Shown: positions 1 to 9,039, counted from the first letter of the stretch. The stretch: 51,638 nt of DNA from Deltaproteobacteria bacterium (GCA_021850095.1 JAJZRX010000017.1:1-51638); one strand, 5' to 3'. Notes: generated by a model not told the origin, from the sequence alone. Translations and numbers: made by a program.

Positions 1-999
1 CGATCTCAGTTTGCCGGCATAGCAGCACATGGTGATGCTCTTTCCCGATCCTTGCGTGTGCCAGACCACCCCGGCCTTGCGCGAACCAGGCTGCACCTCC
101 CGTCCATATGATGCCCGAGCCTCTGCCACCCGTTCCGACTCAATAGGAGCAGATACGATCAGCGTTACCCTCACCGCCTCGCGCACTGCATGGAACTGGT
201 GATAACCGGCGATCTTCTTGATGACATTGCCGTCGTCCTGCTCAAAGAGGATGAAGTAGCGCAGATAATCGAGAAGCAACTCACGGTCGAAGAACCCTTT
301 GACTACCTTCTCCAGCTCGTATTCCAGTAGTGGCTTATCGTTCTCGTTGCGGATTGTACGCCAGGGAAGGAAACGCTCCTTGTTGGCGGTCAGCGAGCCT
401 ATACGCGTCGTCAGGCCATCAGAAACCACCAGTGCCTCGTTGCAGACGAACAGGTCGGGGATTTCGTCCTTGTAGGTCTGTAGCTGATCATAGGCCTTCC
501 AGATGTCGGCGTTAATGTCGGCGGGGTTCTTCAACTCGATCACTGCCAGCGGCAGACCATTGATGAAAACGACGATATCGGGGCGGCGCAGTTGCTTGCT
601 CCCCTGGATGGTGAACTGGTTGACAACGAGGAACTGATTGCGCTCGACATTGTGAAAGTCAATCAGCTGCACATGGTCGGATTTAGTTTCGTCGCCATCG
701 CGGTATTCAACCGCAACCCCTTCGAGGAGCAGCTTGTGAAAGGCGCGGTTGTTGTGGATCAGCACCGGAGATTCGAGCTTTGTGACTGCTAGAGTAGCTT
801 CTATAAGTGTATCAAGTGGAATGTTTGGATTAATTTTTTCCACAGCAAAGAGCAAACGGTCAATCAGCACAACCTGCTGATAATCACGCCGTTCCGGCAT
901 ATCTCCGTCATGGGCGATATCCGGGCCATAGGCGTACTCATAGCCACCGGTACGGAACCAGTCGAGGCAGAGTTGTTCGAGTTGGTCTTCAGTTATCAT
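1..999 (-). CDS. hsdR: Type I restriction enzyme R subunit, N-terminal part (cut by window edge)
   Basis: An open frame of 333 codons starts at the ATG at 997-999 and runs off the left edge, so only the N-terminal part is visible. HsdR is the DNA-cleaving and ATP-driven translocating subunit of type I restriction systems. The nuclease signature is visible (D141, then E155-x-K157 in 'AVIELKNP'), as is the Walker A motif of the motor near residues 315-322 ('TQGSGKS'). It follows hsdM, hsdS and two accessory genes on the same strand, after a 260-base gap, so it may have its own promoter. The family is clear; completeness of the gene cannot be judged. Confidence 0.93.
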   Translation of the reverse strand, partial: MITEDQLEQLCLDWFRTGGYEYAYGPDIAHDGDMPERRDYQQVVLIDRLLFAVEKINPNIPLDTLIEATLAVTKLESPVLIHNNRAFHKLLLEGVAVEYRDGDETKSDHVQLIDFHNVERNQFLVVNQFTIQGSKQLRRPDIVVFINGLPLAVIELKNPADINADIWKAYDQLQTYKDEIPDLFVCNEALVVSDGLTTRIGSLTANKERFLPWRTIRNENDKPLLEYELEKVVKGFFDRELLLDYLRYFILFEQDDGNVIKKIAGYHQFHAVREAVRVTLIVSAPIESERVAEARASYGREVQPGSRKAGVVWHTQGSGKSITMCCYAGKLRS

Positions 1000-1259
1000 G
1001 CTTTCCCCATAAACTGGTTTTACACCTAAATAAGTAACTATATGTATTTACAAGCATCTTATATAAGTGGCATTGCCAGCGCTAGTTAGCGCCTAAATGA
1101 AAAAACTTTGCCCAGAATGGTGCTTAATGTGTTTATCTTATGTGTATGCATTCTGCTTTAAAATCTAATTGACAAAAACCGGTAAATGCCTATAGTAACA
1201 ATTAATACGCCCGGCGCCTCTTCGTGGATTTTATCTTCGTACGCGTCGGTTTTCTTTTT
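1000..1259. other. Intergenic gap between hsdR and the abi gene, with a short inverted repeat
   Basis: AT-rich noncoding stretch. It contains the inverted repeat GCGCTA-GT-TAGCGC at 1079-1092, about 80 bases upstream of hsdR. It could be an operator or a small hairpin for hsdR. No clear promoter could be assigned. Confidence 0.4.
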
Positions 1260-2210
1260 TCAGGCCCACAGTTCCCACGTTCTCCAATCATCAATCAAGC
1301 CAAAATCCCCAATCTTTATTGCACTACTCTCAACAGCGGGGAAATCCTCATTAATTAGTGTATTAAGCCGTTGCCCCCAGGTTGACGTCGGGCATATCAC
1401 CCGCAGGAACATCTGCATCAGGCAAAAGTAGAAGAACGGACGAGCATTGTTGAGCTGCTGCCAGTGCTCCCCCTGCGGCAGTGAAGAACGATCAACAACG
1501 TTCACATTCCATAGCCGTGTATGATGTGCTGAAACATTGCGGATAAAGTTTAAACTTCTGAGATAACTCGCCATCTTGTTGCCGTCAGTTGCTCCATATT
1601 TATCAGCCAGCACATTCTTGTCCTGGTGTTTCATGCCGGCATAGAGGGTAGACAGCATGCCGAAATCCCAAACCTCTATAGCGACCCAGATGGGGATGCA
1701 ACCATATTTATCGAGGTTATGAACGACAAATGGTGTATGGCGTGCGCGACGAACTTGCTGCTGATATTTCTCCAGCCATATTTGATGACCAGTTTTTCCA
1801 CTATTGGGGTCAATCCTATTGCTGAAATTCCCATGAAAACAAGCCGGATTCTCATGAGCACGAGCATCCCGTTCACCAAGCAAATGGGCAATATCAACCC
1901 GCAGCGCCATTTCGATGCGCTCAAGGGCGTCCAGCGCCAGCAACCGCAACTTCTTGTCAAAGACATACAGCTTGATCAAGTCATCAAACCGGCTGCCTGC
2001 CATGAAATCATCGTTACGCATCTCAGTGGTTTGAGCATCAGCAACATTTCGAAACTGACGAAACGGATACCAGTAACCGCTCAGGCGGTAATAACCCAAA
2101 CGTCTCAGATACCGTTTTGCCCGATCAGAGTCTTCGATCTGCAACCCTCGTGATTGCAGGATTTCTACCTGTTCATCAATCGATTTCCAAGGCTTTACCT
2201 GAGTAGTCAT
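1260..2210 (-). CDS. Abi_2 (AbiD/AbiF-type) HEPN abortive-infection protein
   Basis: 316 residues, the usual length for Abi_2 (PF07751) proteins, which are linked to phage abortive infection. The N-terminal family signature is present around residues 30-50 ('YLRRLGYYRLSGYWYPF'). The C-terminal half carries R224-N-x3-H229 ('RNVSAH'), the metal-free RNase motif of the HEPN superfamily, so RNA cleavage on activation is the expected activity. Its ATG overlaps the stop of the FRG gene by four bases (2207-2210), which implies translational coupling. Position inside a type I restriction locus supports a defence role; the trigger is unknown. Confidence 0.88.
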   Translation of the reverse strand: MTTQVKPWKSIDEQVEILQSRGLQIEDSDRAKRYLRRLGYYRLSGYWYPFRQFRNVADAQTTEMRNDDFMAGSRFDDLIKLYVFDKKLRLLALDALERIEMALRVDIAHLLGERDARAHENPACFHGNFSNRIDPNSGKTGHQIWLEKYQQQVRRARHTPFVVHNLDKYGCIPIWVAIEVWDFGMLSTLYAGMKHQDKNVLADKYGATDGNKMASYLRSLNFIRNVSAHHTRLWNVNVVDRSSLPQGEHWQQLNNARPFFYFCLMQMFLRVICPTSTWGQRLNTLINEDFPAVESSAIKIGDFGLIDDWRTWELWA

Positions 2211-3430
2211 TCAGACACCACATCATCTTTTGCAGTAACTTCAATGAGTTTCTCAACTGCAGCCTCACGAGATAGAAACGGGAACCCGTATTTACGTAGA
2301 ATAGCCCTGGCAACATTTCGTAATTTTGCTTGAGCAGCATCGCGGGTTTCCCAATCAACGACTTTATTCTTTTTAAGCTCTTTGGCGAGCTGCTCGGCAA
2401 TCAACTGAATTCTTCCAGGCTCAACCTGCTCACTGCCTTCCGCTGATTTAAGTAGATCAACCAGGCTTGCAGCCTCACTCTCCTCTGCTGTTGACTCCGC
2501 TGGAATAACTGTCACTACAACTTCCTCTGAAACAACAACGTGCTCCGCAACGCCAACCTCTTTATTTGCCTCCGCAATCGCCTGTATCTGCTGCGTTTCC
2601 TCCATAAGGATGTTGCAGTAATCGGAAGCGCCGATCAGGTCGGGGAACAGGCTGGCATGATGGACGTTCATCCGGCGCAAGCTACGCAGGCAGCCTTGGC
2701 GATCTTCGTTGCGGATGTAAATTTTGCAGATGTATTTAGCCAGAAACTCAGCTTCGTTTTCTTCGTCGGTTTCCTTGAATTCGTCAAACTCGGAGATAAT
2801 TTCAATGAGCTTGTTTTCTATGGTTGCATCTGAGGGGGAGAAGGTAAACAGCCCAGCTTGATTTACGAGGCGGCCGTGGTCGTCTCGGCGCGGCTCGAAA
2901 AAACGGATGTCAGTACAGTCAGATGTTACGAAGGATTTGTTCAGCACATAAACCGAACGATACGGATTATCCTCCTCGCCTTTCTGATCTTCCTTTGCAA
3001 AGGCAAAAAACAACGCCACATAGGGGGAATATGTCCAATCAAGCAGTGGCGTCATTAACCCATGATGCTGACCAACCGACCAAAGCTCATCCTCTTGCTC
3101 ATCCTCTACCAATATGGAATCTTTGAGACGGCCTCTGACTGCCCTTCGGAATAATTCGAGCTGCTGATTGGCCAGCTCATCACTGATGATGCCATTCTCA
3201 GTAAGTCGGCCCAGTGTTGGCAACAAGCTCCAATCATAACGCCGGTGCCCACGAAACACTAATTGAGTGCCATTCTGGTTGAAAAAATCACTTTCAAGCA
3301 ATGTTGAAAAATCCTGCCATCGTTCGATTCTTGCCACCGGAATGCGACCGCTAATGGCATCGGCAGTAATCTCAAATCGTTTATCAGCTTCATTCCAAAG
3401 AGGAATTTTATCGAAGTATGAGGGTTCCAT
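2207..3430 (-). CDS. FRG-domain protein, probable accessory defence gene
   Basis: 407 residues. The FRG domain (PF08867) is recognisable by 'FRGH' at residues 59-62 followed by a 'WSLLPTLGR' segment, and further on by 'HGLMTPLLDWTYSP' and 'ALFFAFA'. The C-terminal third (from about residue 290) is rich in acidic and charged residues and ends in a helical segment with no family I recognise. The start codon shares one base with the hsdS stop (TGATG at 3428-3432). The FRG domain has no settled biochemical function but is common in defence islands. Coupling between hsdS and an Abi_2 gene suggests it belongs to the same defence unit. Confidence 0.82.
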   Translation of the reverse strand: MEPSYFDKIPLWNEADKRFEITADAISGRIPVARIERWQDFSTLLESDFFNQNGTQLVFRGHRRYDWSLLPTLGRLTENGIISDELANQQLELFRRAVRGRLKDSILVEDEQEDELWSVGQHHGLMTPLLDWTYSPYVALFFAFAKEDQKGEEDNPYRSVYVLNKSFVTSDCTDIRFFEPRRDDHGRLVNQAGLFTFSPSDATIENKLIEIISEFDEFKETDEENEAEFLAKYICKIYIRNEDRQGCLRSLRRMNVHHASLFPDLIGASDYCNILMEETQQIQAIAEANKEVGVAEHVVVSEEVVVTVIPAESTAEESEAASLVDLLKSAEGSEQVEPGRIQLIAEQLAKELKKNKVVDWETRDAAQAKLRNVARAILRKYGFPFLSREAAVEKLIEVTAKDDVVSE

Positions 3431-4791
3431 CAGTCACCATTAACCACTTCATTGATTTTAATTTCGCCAGAGAGGAGCTTGGGGAGGAGGCAGTCTCTGG
3501 TCAGGGAAAGTTGATGCACCTCGGCATTCAAGCTTTCAATGTACGAGTAGTAAGGCCGCACTTTTCCAGAGAAAAAACTTCTTAGCTCATGATTTGCACA
3601 GGGAAACTTCCAGCCTGCAATTGCGTCCTTGTCACCTCGCGGCATCTTCGCGCCTTTCGATGTACGCATCATGAACTCAAAAAAATCATCTTGATAAAGC
3701 AAATTGTACAGAAACTCGGTACAATCGCGTTCTCTTGCATTAAAAGCTAAGACATCATTTGATCGACCGCCAGCAAAACGTGCAAGCCATATTTTTTTAA
3801 AGTATGGCCTGATATTGGAGATCAGAACTTGCCCTTTGGAAAAACTCGGCACAGTTGCAACCGTGGGAAGGGAGGCTGCGGAGCTCACGCCTCCTTTGTT
3901 TTCCAACATATTTTCCGTTGAAATATAGTTCTCCAAACTAAGCGCAGAAACGTCGACCTTCCCAGATGCAAACGTTGAAACGTCAGTGATGGACTTGACC
4001 TCCCAGCCCTCCGGAATCAACCCCAACTCCGACTCCACCTGCTCATCGGTAAACAGGGCAGCGGTGGCGGCGAGTTGTTGATGTTGTTCGGAGGGGAGCT
4101 GGTCGAGTTCGGACTCACATTTGCCGCTGATGGCGCACATGGCGGCGCGCTCGGGGTCGCGGCCGGCAGCTTTGCCTTCAATCTTGGCTTTGACAGGCTC
4201 GAAATCGACAAACCAGCTTTTGAAGATGGTCTGGGCGATCTGTTCGAGGGTTCGGTTGATTTGGCGGTTGAGTTCGATTTTGTCGTCGATGGCGCTTAAT
4301 TGTTCCGCAATAGTATCTTGAATAGTCTTGTCAACGTAAGGGACTGAAATTTTAGCTAGATCTGAACCTCTTATCCCTGCTGCCCCTGCCCCTTGTTCGA
4401 TAATTGCATCAATTGTCTGTTTGCCAATGCTGCTTCGGAAGAAGTAGTAGTAAAAAAGAGGATTGGCTATCTCTTTATCAAGCCTGCATCGTATGAGATG
4501 CGATTCGAAGCAAACTTTTTCATCATCAAAAAGAAAAATAGAACACTGCCCAGCACCATCTCTAACAAGTGACTGACGTGCGAACAACAAATCTCCGTGT
4601 TCTAGTAATGAAGTTTCTAGTTCTCTTGGAAGCAGGGGCACTCGATCCATAGGAATATTTATCATCCGCGGGACTGCGAAGAGCTCTCCCATGTTGACCA
4701 TCTTGTAACCTTCCCCACGAACTACTTTTGGCTTTGTAAGCCCGTTGCGGAGAGGTATTTCAAACAAATCTTCAAAGGGCTTAAATATCAT
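3430..4791 (-). CDS. hsdS: Type I restriction-modification specificity subunit
   Basis: The DNA-recognition subunit of the restriction-modification complex. I place the start at the ATG at 4789-4791 (453 residues, 'MIFKPFEDLFEI'), which overlaps the end of hsdM by 11 bases; an upstream start at 4848 would add 19 residues unlike the family. It has the two-TRD layout: TRD1 about residues 1-150, a conserved helical region about 150-205 ('IDDKIELNRQINRTLEQIAQ'), TRD2 about 275-425 and a second helical repeat at the end ('LLPKLLSGEI'). The recognised site cannot be read from the sequence. Confidence 0.92.
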   Translation of the reverse strand: MIFKPFEDLFEIPLRNGLTKPKVVRGEGYKMVNMGELFAVPRMINIPMDRVPLLPRELETSLLEHGDLLFARQSLVRDGAGQCSIFLFDDEKVCFESHLIRCRLDKEIANPLFYYYFFRSSIGKQTIDAIIEQGAGAAGIRGSDLAKISVPYVDKTIQDTIAEQLSAIDDKIELNRQINRTLEQIAQTIFKSWFVDFEPVKAKIEGKAAGRDPERAAMCAISGKCESELDQLPSEQHQQLAATAALFTDEQVESELGLIPEGWEVKSITDVSTFASGKVDVSALSLENYISTENMLENKGGVSSAASLPTVATVPSFSKGQVLISNIRPYFKKIWLARFAGGRSNDVLAFNARERDCTEFLYNLLYQDDFFEFMMRTSKGAKMPRGDKDAIAGWKFPCANHELRSFFSGKVRPYYSYIESLNAEVHQLSLTRDCLLPKLLSGEIKINEVVNGD

Positions 4792-6433
4792 ACCCAAGCC
4801 CCGCCAGATTCCGCTTGATCTGTTCCTCCAGCTCCGCACTCTTCTCAAACTGCCCTTTCAACTGTGCCGTTAACCGCGTCATCTTCTCGGCAAAGGGCTC
4901 CCCATCCTCCACCTCGTCTGCTGCGCCGACATAGCGACCCGGTGTCAGCACGAAGTCGTGTTTTCTGATCTCCTCCAGTGTTGCCGAACAGCAGAAACCG
5001 GCCTCATCCTCATAGCCTTTCCCCTGCTGCCACGAATGGAAGGTATTGGCAACCGTGGCAATATCCTCCGGCCTGAAGTCGCGCAACACGCGGTCCTTCA
5101 TGTAGCCGAGGTTTCGGGCGTCGATGAACAGCACCTTGCCGGATCGATCGGCCAGTGCCCCCCGCGCTTTCTTGTTGCGGGTGAGAAACCAAATACAGGC
5201 CGGAATCTGAGTGTTGGTGAAGAGCTGTCCCGGCAGGGCAACCATGCACTCCACCAGATCGTTCTCCACCAGCGCCCGGCGGATATCCCCCTCGGTGTTG
5301 GTATTGGAACTCATGGAGCCGTTGGCCAGCAAGAGCCCCATGGAGCCGTTGGGGGCCAGGTGATAGAGCATGTGCTGCAGCCAGGCGAAGTTGGCGTTGC
5401 CCGTGGGCGGGCGGCCGTACTGCCAGCGCGGGTCGTCATCCTTAACGCCGGTGTCCCACTCCTTCATGTTGAAAGGGGGATTGGCCATGATGTAATCGGC
5501 GCGCAGGTCGGGGTGCTGGTCGTTGGTGAAGGTGTTGGCCGGTTCCTTGCCGAAGTTGAAGTCCAGCCCGCGGATAACCATGTTCATGGCCGCCAGCTGC
5601 CATGTGGTGTGGTTGTACTCCTGGCCGTAGATGGAGACATTGCCCAGCTTGCCGCCATGTTCCTTGATGAACTGCTCGCTTTGCACGAAGAAGCCACCGG
5701 AGCCCATGGCCGGGTCGTACACCCGACCCTGGAACGGCTGGAGCATCTCGACGATCAGGGTAACGATGGACTTGGGGGTATAGAACTGCCCCCCCTTCTT
5801 CCCTTCGGCCAGGGCGAACTGGCCGAGGAAATACTCGTAGACGTGGCCGAGGATGTCTTTGGCCTGCAACGAGGCATGCACAAACGGGATGGTGGCAATC
5901 AGGTCGATCAACTCCCCCAGCTTGGCCTGGTCGATCTGCAACCGGCCGTAGGACTTGTTCAGCACCCCTTTCAGCTTGGGGTTGTCCTTCTCGATGGCAT
6001 CCAGGGCATCGTCGATCAACCGGCCTACGCTGCGCATCTCATAGATTTCTGTCTTGCCGTTTTTTATCTCGATCTTGGTTCCCAGCGGCAGCTTGGAGTT
6101 GTTTTGCAACGTCTCCCAACGAGCCAACTGCGGCACCCAGAAAACATTCTTCTCGGTGTAGTAGTCGCGGATCTCCAGCTCGGCGGCAATTTCAGCCTGG
6201 TACTCCTCGGCGGAGTCGTAATCTTCCGGGTTCAGGTAGTAGTCATGATCCGGGTCCTTAAACTGCGCCGTCAACTCCTGACGGCGAATATCAAAGGCAT
6301 CTGATACGTATTTGATAAACAGCAGGCCGAGCACCGCATGCTTGTATTGAGCGGCATCCAGGGTGGAGCGCAGCTTGTCGGCGGCGGTCCAGAGTTTTTT
6401 TTCGAGGTCTTGCAGAAACTGATTATCTGACAT
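4781..6433 (-). CDS. hsdM: Type I restriction-modification methyltransferase subunit (N6-adenine)
   Basis: 550 residues, typical for HsdM. It methylates adenine in the site chosen by HsdS using S-adenosylmethionine. An HsdM N-terminal helical domain spans about residues 1-170. The SAM-binding motif I ('DPAMGSGGFF') is near residue 245 and the catalytic motif IV 'NPPF' near 315. 'GQFYTPKSI' just before motif I is a family hallmark. The start has a good ribosome site (GGAGATTTC before ATG). It is the first gene of hsdM-hsdS-FRG-Abi_2-hsdR. Confidence 0.96.
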   Translation of the reverse strand: MSDNQFLQDLEKKLWTAADKLRSTLDAAQYKHAVLGLLFIKYVSDAFDIRRQELTAQFKDPDHDYYLNPEDYDSAEEYQAEIAAELEIRDYYTEKNVFWVPQLARWETLQNNSKLPLGTKIEIKNGKTEIYEMRSVGRLIDDALDAIEKDNPKLKGVLNKSYGRLQIDQAKLGELIDLIATIPFVHASLQAKDILGHVYEYFLGQFALAEGKKGGQFYTPKSIVTLIVEMLQPFQGRVYDPAMGSGGFFVQSEQFIKEHGGKLGNVSIYGQEYNHTTWQLAAMNMVIRGLDFNFGKEPANTFTNDQHPDLRADYIMANPPFNMKEWDTGVKDDDPRWQYGRPPTGNANFAWLQHMLYHLAPNGSMGLLLANGSMSSNTNTEGDIRRALVENDLVECMVALPGQLFTNTQIPACIWFLTRNKKARGALADRSGKVLFIDARNLGYMKDRVLRDFRPEDIATVANTFHSWQQGKGYEDEAGFCCSATLEEIRKHDFVLTPGRYVGAADEVEDGEPFAEKMTRLTAQLKGQFEKSAELEEQIKRNLAGLGYDI

Positions 6434-6533
6434 GAAATCTCCGGGAATAGTTGCTCTGGTAATGTCTTAAGGCTTGAATTCAGCGCCGGAAAGATAGCAT
6501 GAACCCGCTATAATCTCCAGCAAAAGAGGGACA

Positions 6534-6573
6534 AAACAAAACGCCCCCGGACAATAGATCATCCGGGGGCGTT
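6534..6573 (-). terminator. Intrinsic terminator of the mobB-moaA-MOSC operon
   Basis: A perfect 12-bp stem (AACGCCCCCGGA, 6540-6551, with TCCGGGGGCGTT, 6562-6573) and a 10-base loop, followed on the minus strand by a TTTTGTTTTG run. It lies just after the MOSC gene stop. Confidence 0.92.
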
Positions 6574-6599
6574 GATAGGGCACTCAAGTTTTCGTTTTA

Positions 6600-7043
6600 T
6601 CAGGATGTTACTGCCGGTATTTTCTCCACCTCATCCCCAGGCCTGATCACCCCTCCGCTGATGACTTTGGCAAAGATCCCCTCCTTGGGCATGACACAGT
6701 CGCCGGCCTGGTAGTAGATCGCGCAGCGGGTGTGGCACTCCTTGCCGATCTGGGTCACCTCCAGCAGGGTTTCGCCCACCTGCAGGCGGGTGCCGACCGG
6801 CAGCGACACCAGATCGATGCCGCTGGTGGTGATGTTTTCGGCGAAGTCGCCGGCCGTCACATCCAGCCCCAGCGCCCGCATCTTTTCGATGCTTTCGGTT
6901 GCCAGCAGGCTGACCTGGCGGTGCCATTCGCCGGCATGGGCGTCGCCGACGATGCCGTGTTTCTCGCGCAGCTCGACCGATTGAACCGGTGTCTTGCGCT
7001 CCCCTTTGTTTTCGCTGATGCAGACCGCTTCTACCTGTGCCAT
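6600..7043 (-). CDS. MOSC-domain protein linked to molybdenum cofactor genes
   Basis: 147 residues forming a single MOSC domain, the sulfur-carrier fold found at the C-terminus of Moco sulfurases and in stand-alone proteins such as YiiM. The family features are 'GDAHAGEWHRQVSL' in the N-terminal half, 'AGDFAENI', a cysteine near residue 103 ('GKECHTRC') that could be the sulfur carrier, and 'MPKEGIFAKVI' with a closing 'GDEV'. The start lies six bases after the moaA stop and its ribosome site (GGGAGGA) overlaps the end of moaA. The role is presumably modification or delivery of molybdenum cofactor; substrate unknown. Confidence 0.88.
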   Translation of the reverse strand: MAQVEAVCISENKGERKTPVQSVELREKHGIVGDAHAGEWHRQVSLLATESIEKMRALGLDVTAGDFAENITTSGIDLVSLPVGTRLQVGETLLEVTQIGKECHTRCAIYYQAGDCVMPKEGIFAKVISGGVIRPGDEVEKIPAVTS

Positions 7044-7049
7044 CCTGGA

Positions 7050-8030
7050 TTATCCTCCCACTTGTGCCATCGTAAAGTTCTTGTGCGTGTACCCATCGTT
7101 GGAAATGCCGTGACGCTCCGGCTTGGTTGTGACGATATTTCGCAGGGTCTGCTCCAGTCCCTCCCGGTCCGGCGGCCGCAGAAAGGGAATCAGATCGGTC
7201 TTCTGATCGGAGAAAAGGCAGCCCTTGGCCTGGCCGGTGGAGGTGACCCGGATGCGGTTGCATTCGCTGCAGAAATGTCCGGATACGGCGGTGATGATGC
7301 CAAGGCTGCCCTGCGCGCCCGGAATACGGAAGTCGCGTGACGGCCCGGCGTATCTGCCCTTGTCAACCTGTTCCAGGTTGTAGCGCCCGGCGATGCGCTG
7401 CAGGATTTCATCGCCGGAGATGCAGTAGCGCTGCCAGCCCTGCTCCCGGACGACCGGCATGTACTCGATGAAGCGCACCGAATTGCCGCGCCGGCGGGTC
7501 ATTTCGACAAAATCGAATATTTCGGAATCGTTGACGCCGCGCATGATGACGACATTGATCTTGGGTGGCGGAAAGCCGGCCTTTTCGGCGGCATCCAGTC
7601 CGGCCAGCACCCTCCCCAGGTCGCCGCCCCGCGTGATCTGCTTGAAAGTTTCGGGATCCAACGAATCCATGCTGACGTTCAGGCGCTGCACCCCGGCCCG
7701 CTTCAGGTCGGCGGCCATATCGGCCAGCAGCAGCCCGTTGCTGGTCAGGGCCAGATGGCGCAGCCCCGTAATACCGGCCAGCCGTTCCAGGAAAGCGACG
7801 ATCCCGGCCCGCACCAGCGGCTCTCCGCCGGTGATACGGATCTTCTCGATCCCCAGCCCGACCGCTGTTTCGGCAATCAGCTGCAGTTCTTCATAGGACA
7901 GCACCGCCTCATGCCCCTTCTTGAAGATGCCTTCCTTGGGCATGCAGTAAAAACAGCGCATGTTGCAGCGGTCGGTGACCGACAGGCGCAGATAGTTTAT
8001 GTTTCTTCCCAGGGAATCAGTCAGCTGCAC
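7050..8030 (-). CDS. moaA: GTP 3',8-cyclase (first step of molybdopterin synthesis)
   Basis: 326 residues, normal length. A radical-SAM enzyme that, with MoaC, turns GTP into cyclic pyranopterin monophosphate. The N-terminal radical-SAM cluster ligands are C22-x3-C26-x2-C29 ('DRCNMRCFYC'). The C-terminal second cluster is in 'FCSECNRIRV' followed by 'KGCLFS'. The protein ends with the two glycines needed for activity ('QVGG'). The start overlaps the end of mobB by 14 bases. moaC and the other mo genes are not in this window. Confidence 0.97.
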   Translation of the reverse strand: MQLTDSLGRNINYLRLSVTDRCNMRCFYCMPKEGIFKKGHEAVLSYEELQLIAETAVGLGIEKIRITGGEPLVRAGIVAFLERLAGITGLRHLALTSNGLLLADMAADLKRAGVQRLNVSMDSLDPETFKQITRGGDLGRVLAGLDAAEKAGFPPPKINVVIMRGVNDSEIFDFVEMTRRRGNSVRFIEYMPVVREQGWQRYCISGDEILQRIAGRYNLEQVDKGRYAGPSRDFRIPGAQGSLGIITAVSGHFCSECNRIRVTSTGQAKGCLFSDQKTDLIPFLRPPDREGLEQTLRNIVTTKPERHGISNDGYTHKNFTMAQVGG

Positions 8031-8529
8031 GAATGATGGTCTTCTCGACGAAGTCGGCTACCTGGAGCGGATCGTTCAAATCCAGAACTGGCACATCCAG
8101 CTCCAGCGGCTCATCGCTGGCCACCGCCAGCAGGGAGGGATCGTGCTGCTCGCCTCGGCAAAGCAGCGTGGCGCTCCGTTCCCGGCGGTGAACTTCGATC
8201 TTGGGCAGGCCGCTCTTCTTGAAACCTTCGGTCAAAATCAGATCCATATCGCCGAAATAGGTGGCGATCAGCTCTTCGATCGGGGGTGATTGGGCATGTT
8301 TCTTCACCATCGCCAGTTTTTCCGGCGACGAGATCAGCATCGTGTCGGCCCCGGCGGCGGTCAGGCGGTGGCTGTCCTTGCCGGGATGGTCGATCTCGAA
8401 CTGGTGGGCGTCGTGCTTGATAACTCCCACCCGGTAACCGCGCAGTTTAAGCTCGGCAATCACCTTTTCCAGCAGGGTGGTCTTGCCGGTCCCGGATTTG
8501 GCGACGAATGAAACGGCTTTGGCGATCAT
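8017..8529 (-). CDS. mobB: Molybdopterin-guanine dinucleotide biosynthesis protein B
   Basis: 170 residues from the ATG at 8527-8529, preceded by GAGG at suitable spacing; a longer frame upstream to 8757 is rejected because it does not resemble the family. MobB is a small P-loop GTPase that assists MobA in attaching GMP to molybdopterin. The Walker A motif is at residues about 10-18 ('AKSGTGKTT'). The remainder has the MobB 'GVIKHDAHQFEID' and 'DLILTEGFKKS' signatures. First gene of the mobB-moaA-MOSC operon. Confidence 0.95.
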   Translation of the reverse strand: MIAKAVSFVAKSGTGKTTLLEKVIAELKLRGYRVGVIKHDAHQFEIDHPGKDSHRLTAAGADTMLISSPEKLAMVKKHAQSPPIEELIATYFGDMDLILTEGFKKSGLPKIEVHRRERSATLLCRGEQHDPSLLAVASDEPLELDVPVLDLNDPLQVADFVEKTIIRAAD

Positions 8530-8608
8530 GGAAACCTCATGGTGTGTAATAGTGGCCTTCGAAATGTATCCCAATCCGGTTGCAGGCGCAAAGGAAAAGC
8601 TGAAAAAA

Positions 8609-8622
8609 TTGACCTGTGTCAT
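8609..8622 (+). promoter_or_regulatory. HcpR/FNR-like palindrome upstream of the YgbA-type gene
   Basis: TTGACctgtGTCAT lies 24 bases before the ATG of the nitrosative-stress gene. It matches nine of ten positions of the TTGAC-N4-GTCAA palindrome I know as the HcpR site of deltaproteobacteria. HcpR is a CRP/FNR-family regulator of nitrite and nitric oxide stress genes. The match is by eye. Confidence 0.5.
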
Positions 8623-8645
8623 GTATGCTAAAGGAAACGTGAGGC

Positions 8646-9002
8646 ATGATCGCAACCATGGAAACGCTGACCAAGCAGCAGAAAAAAGATATCCGGCTGA
8701 TCGGCAAATTTGTCGAAGTCTACTGCACCGGAAAGCATGGCGCGCTGGAGCGCTCACCGTTCCGACTGCCGGAAGGATTGGGTCAGCGCACGTTCTGCCG
8801 CGAGTGCGCCGCCTTCATGGAATATGCGGTGGGCAAGCGGCTCAAATGCCCGCTGGAGGCCGAGAAGCCCAGCTGCAAGCATTGCCGGATTCATTGCTAT
8901 CGCAAGGATCAGCGGGAAAAGGTGCGGGAGATCATGGGCTATTCCGGGCGCCGGTTGATGCTGCGGGGGCGGCTGGATTATGTCTGGCACTACTTCTTTT
9001 AA
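8646..9002 (+). CDS. Nitrous oxide-stimulated promoter family protein (YgbA-like)
   Basis: 118 residues matching the YgbA_NO family (PF11756), small cysteine-rich proteins induced by nitric oxide or nitrite. Visible features are paired cysteines 'FCREC' in the middle, 'CPLEAEKPSCKHCRIHCYRKDQ' as the hallmark stretch (broken here: CPLEAEKPSC, then KHCRIHCYRK) and 'REIMGYSGRRL'. The cysteines could bind iron-sulfur or zinc. A GTGAGG ribosome site precedes the start at 8646. It is divergent from mobB, and an HcpR-like palindrome sits just upstream, in line with regulation by nitrosative stress. Confidence 0.88.
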   Translation: MIATMETLTKQQKKDIRLIGKFVEVYCTGKHGALERSPFRLPEGLGQRTFCRECAAFMEYAVGKRLKCPLEAEKPSCKHCRIHCYRKDQREKVREIMGYSGRRLMLRGRLDYVWHYFF

Positions 9003-9039
9003 CCCCGATGGACAAAGCCTGAAAAAGCATTTGAAACAC

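Noticed and set aside
4958-6304. Long plus-strand open frame opposite hsdM
   Set aside because: Mirror frame of a well-recognised gene; the sequence has no family features and follows the GC pattern of hsdM.
8530-8757. N-terminal extension of mobB to 8757
   Set aside because: It crosses the divergent promoter and HcpR-like site, and the family starts at the P-loop strand.
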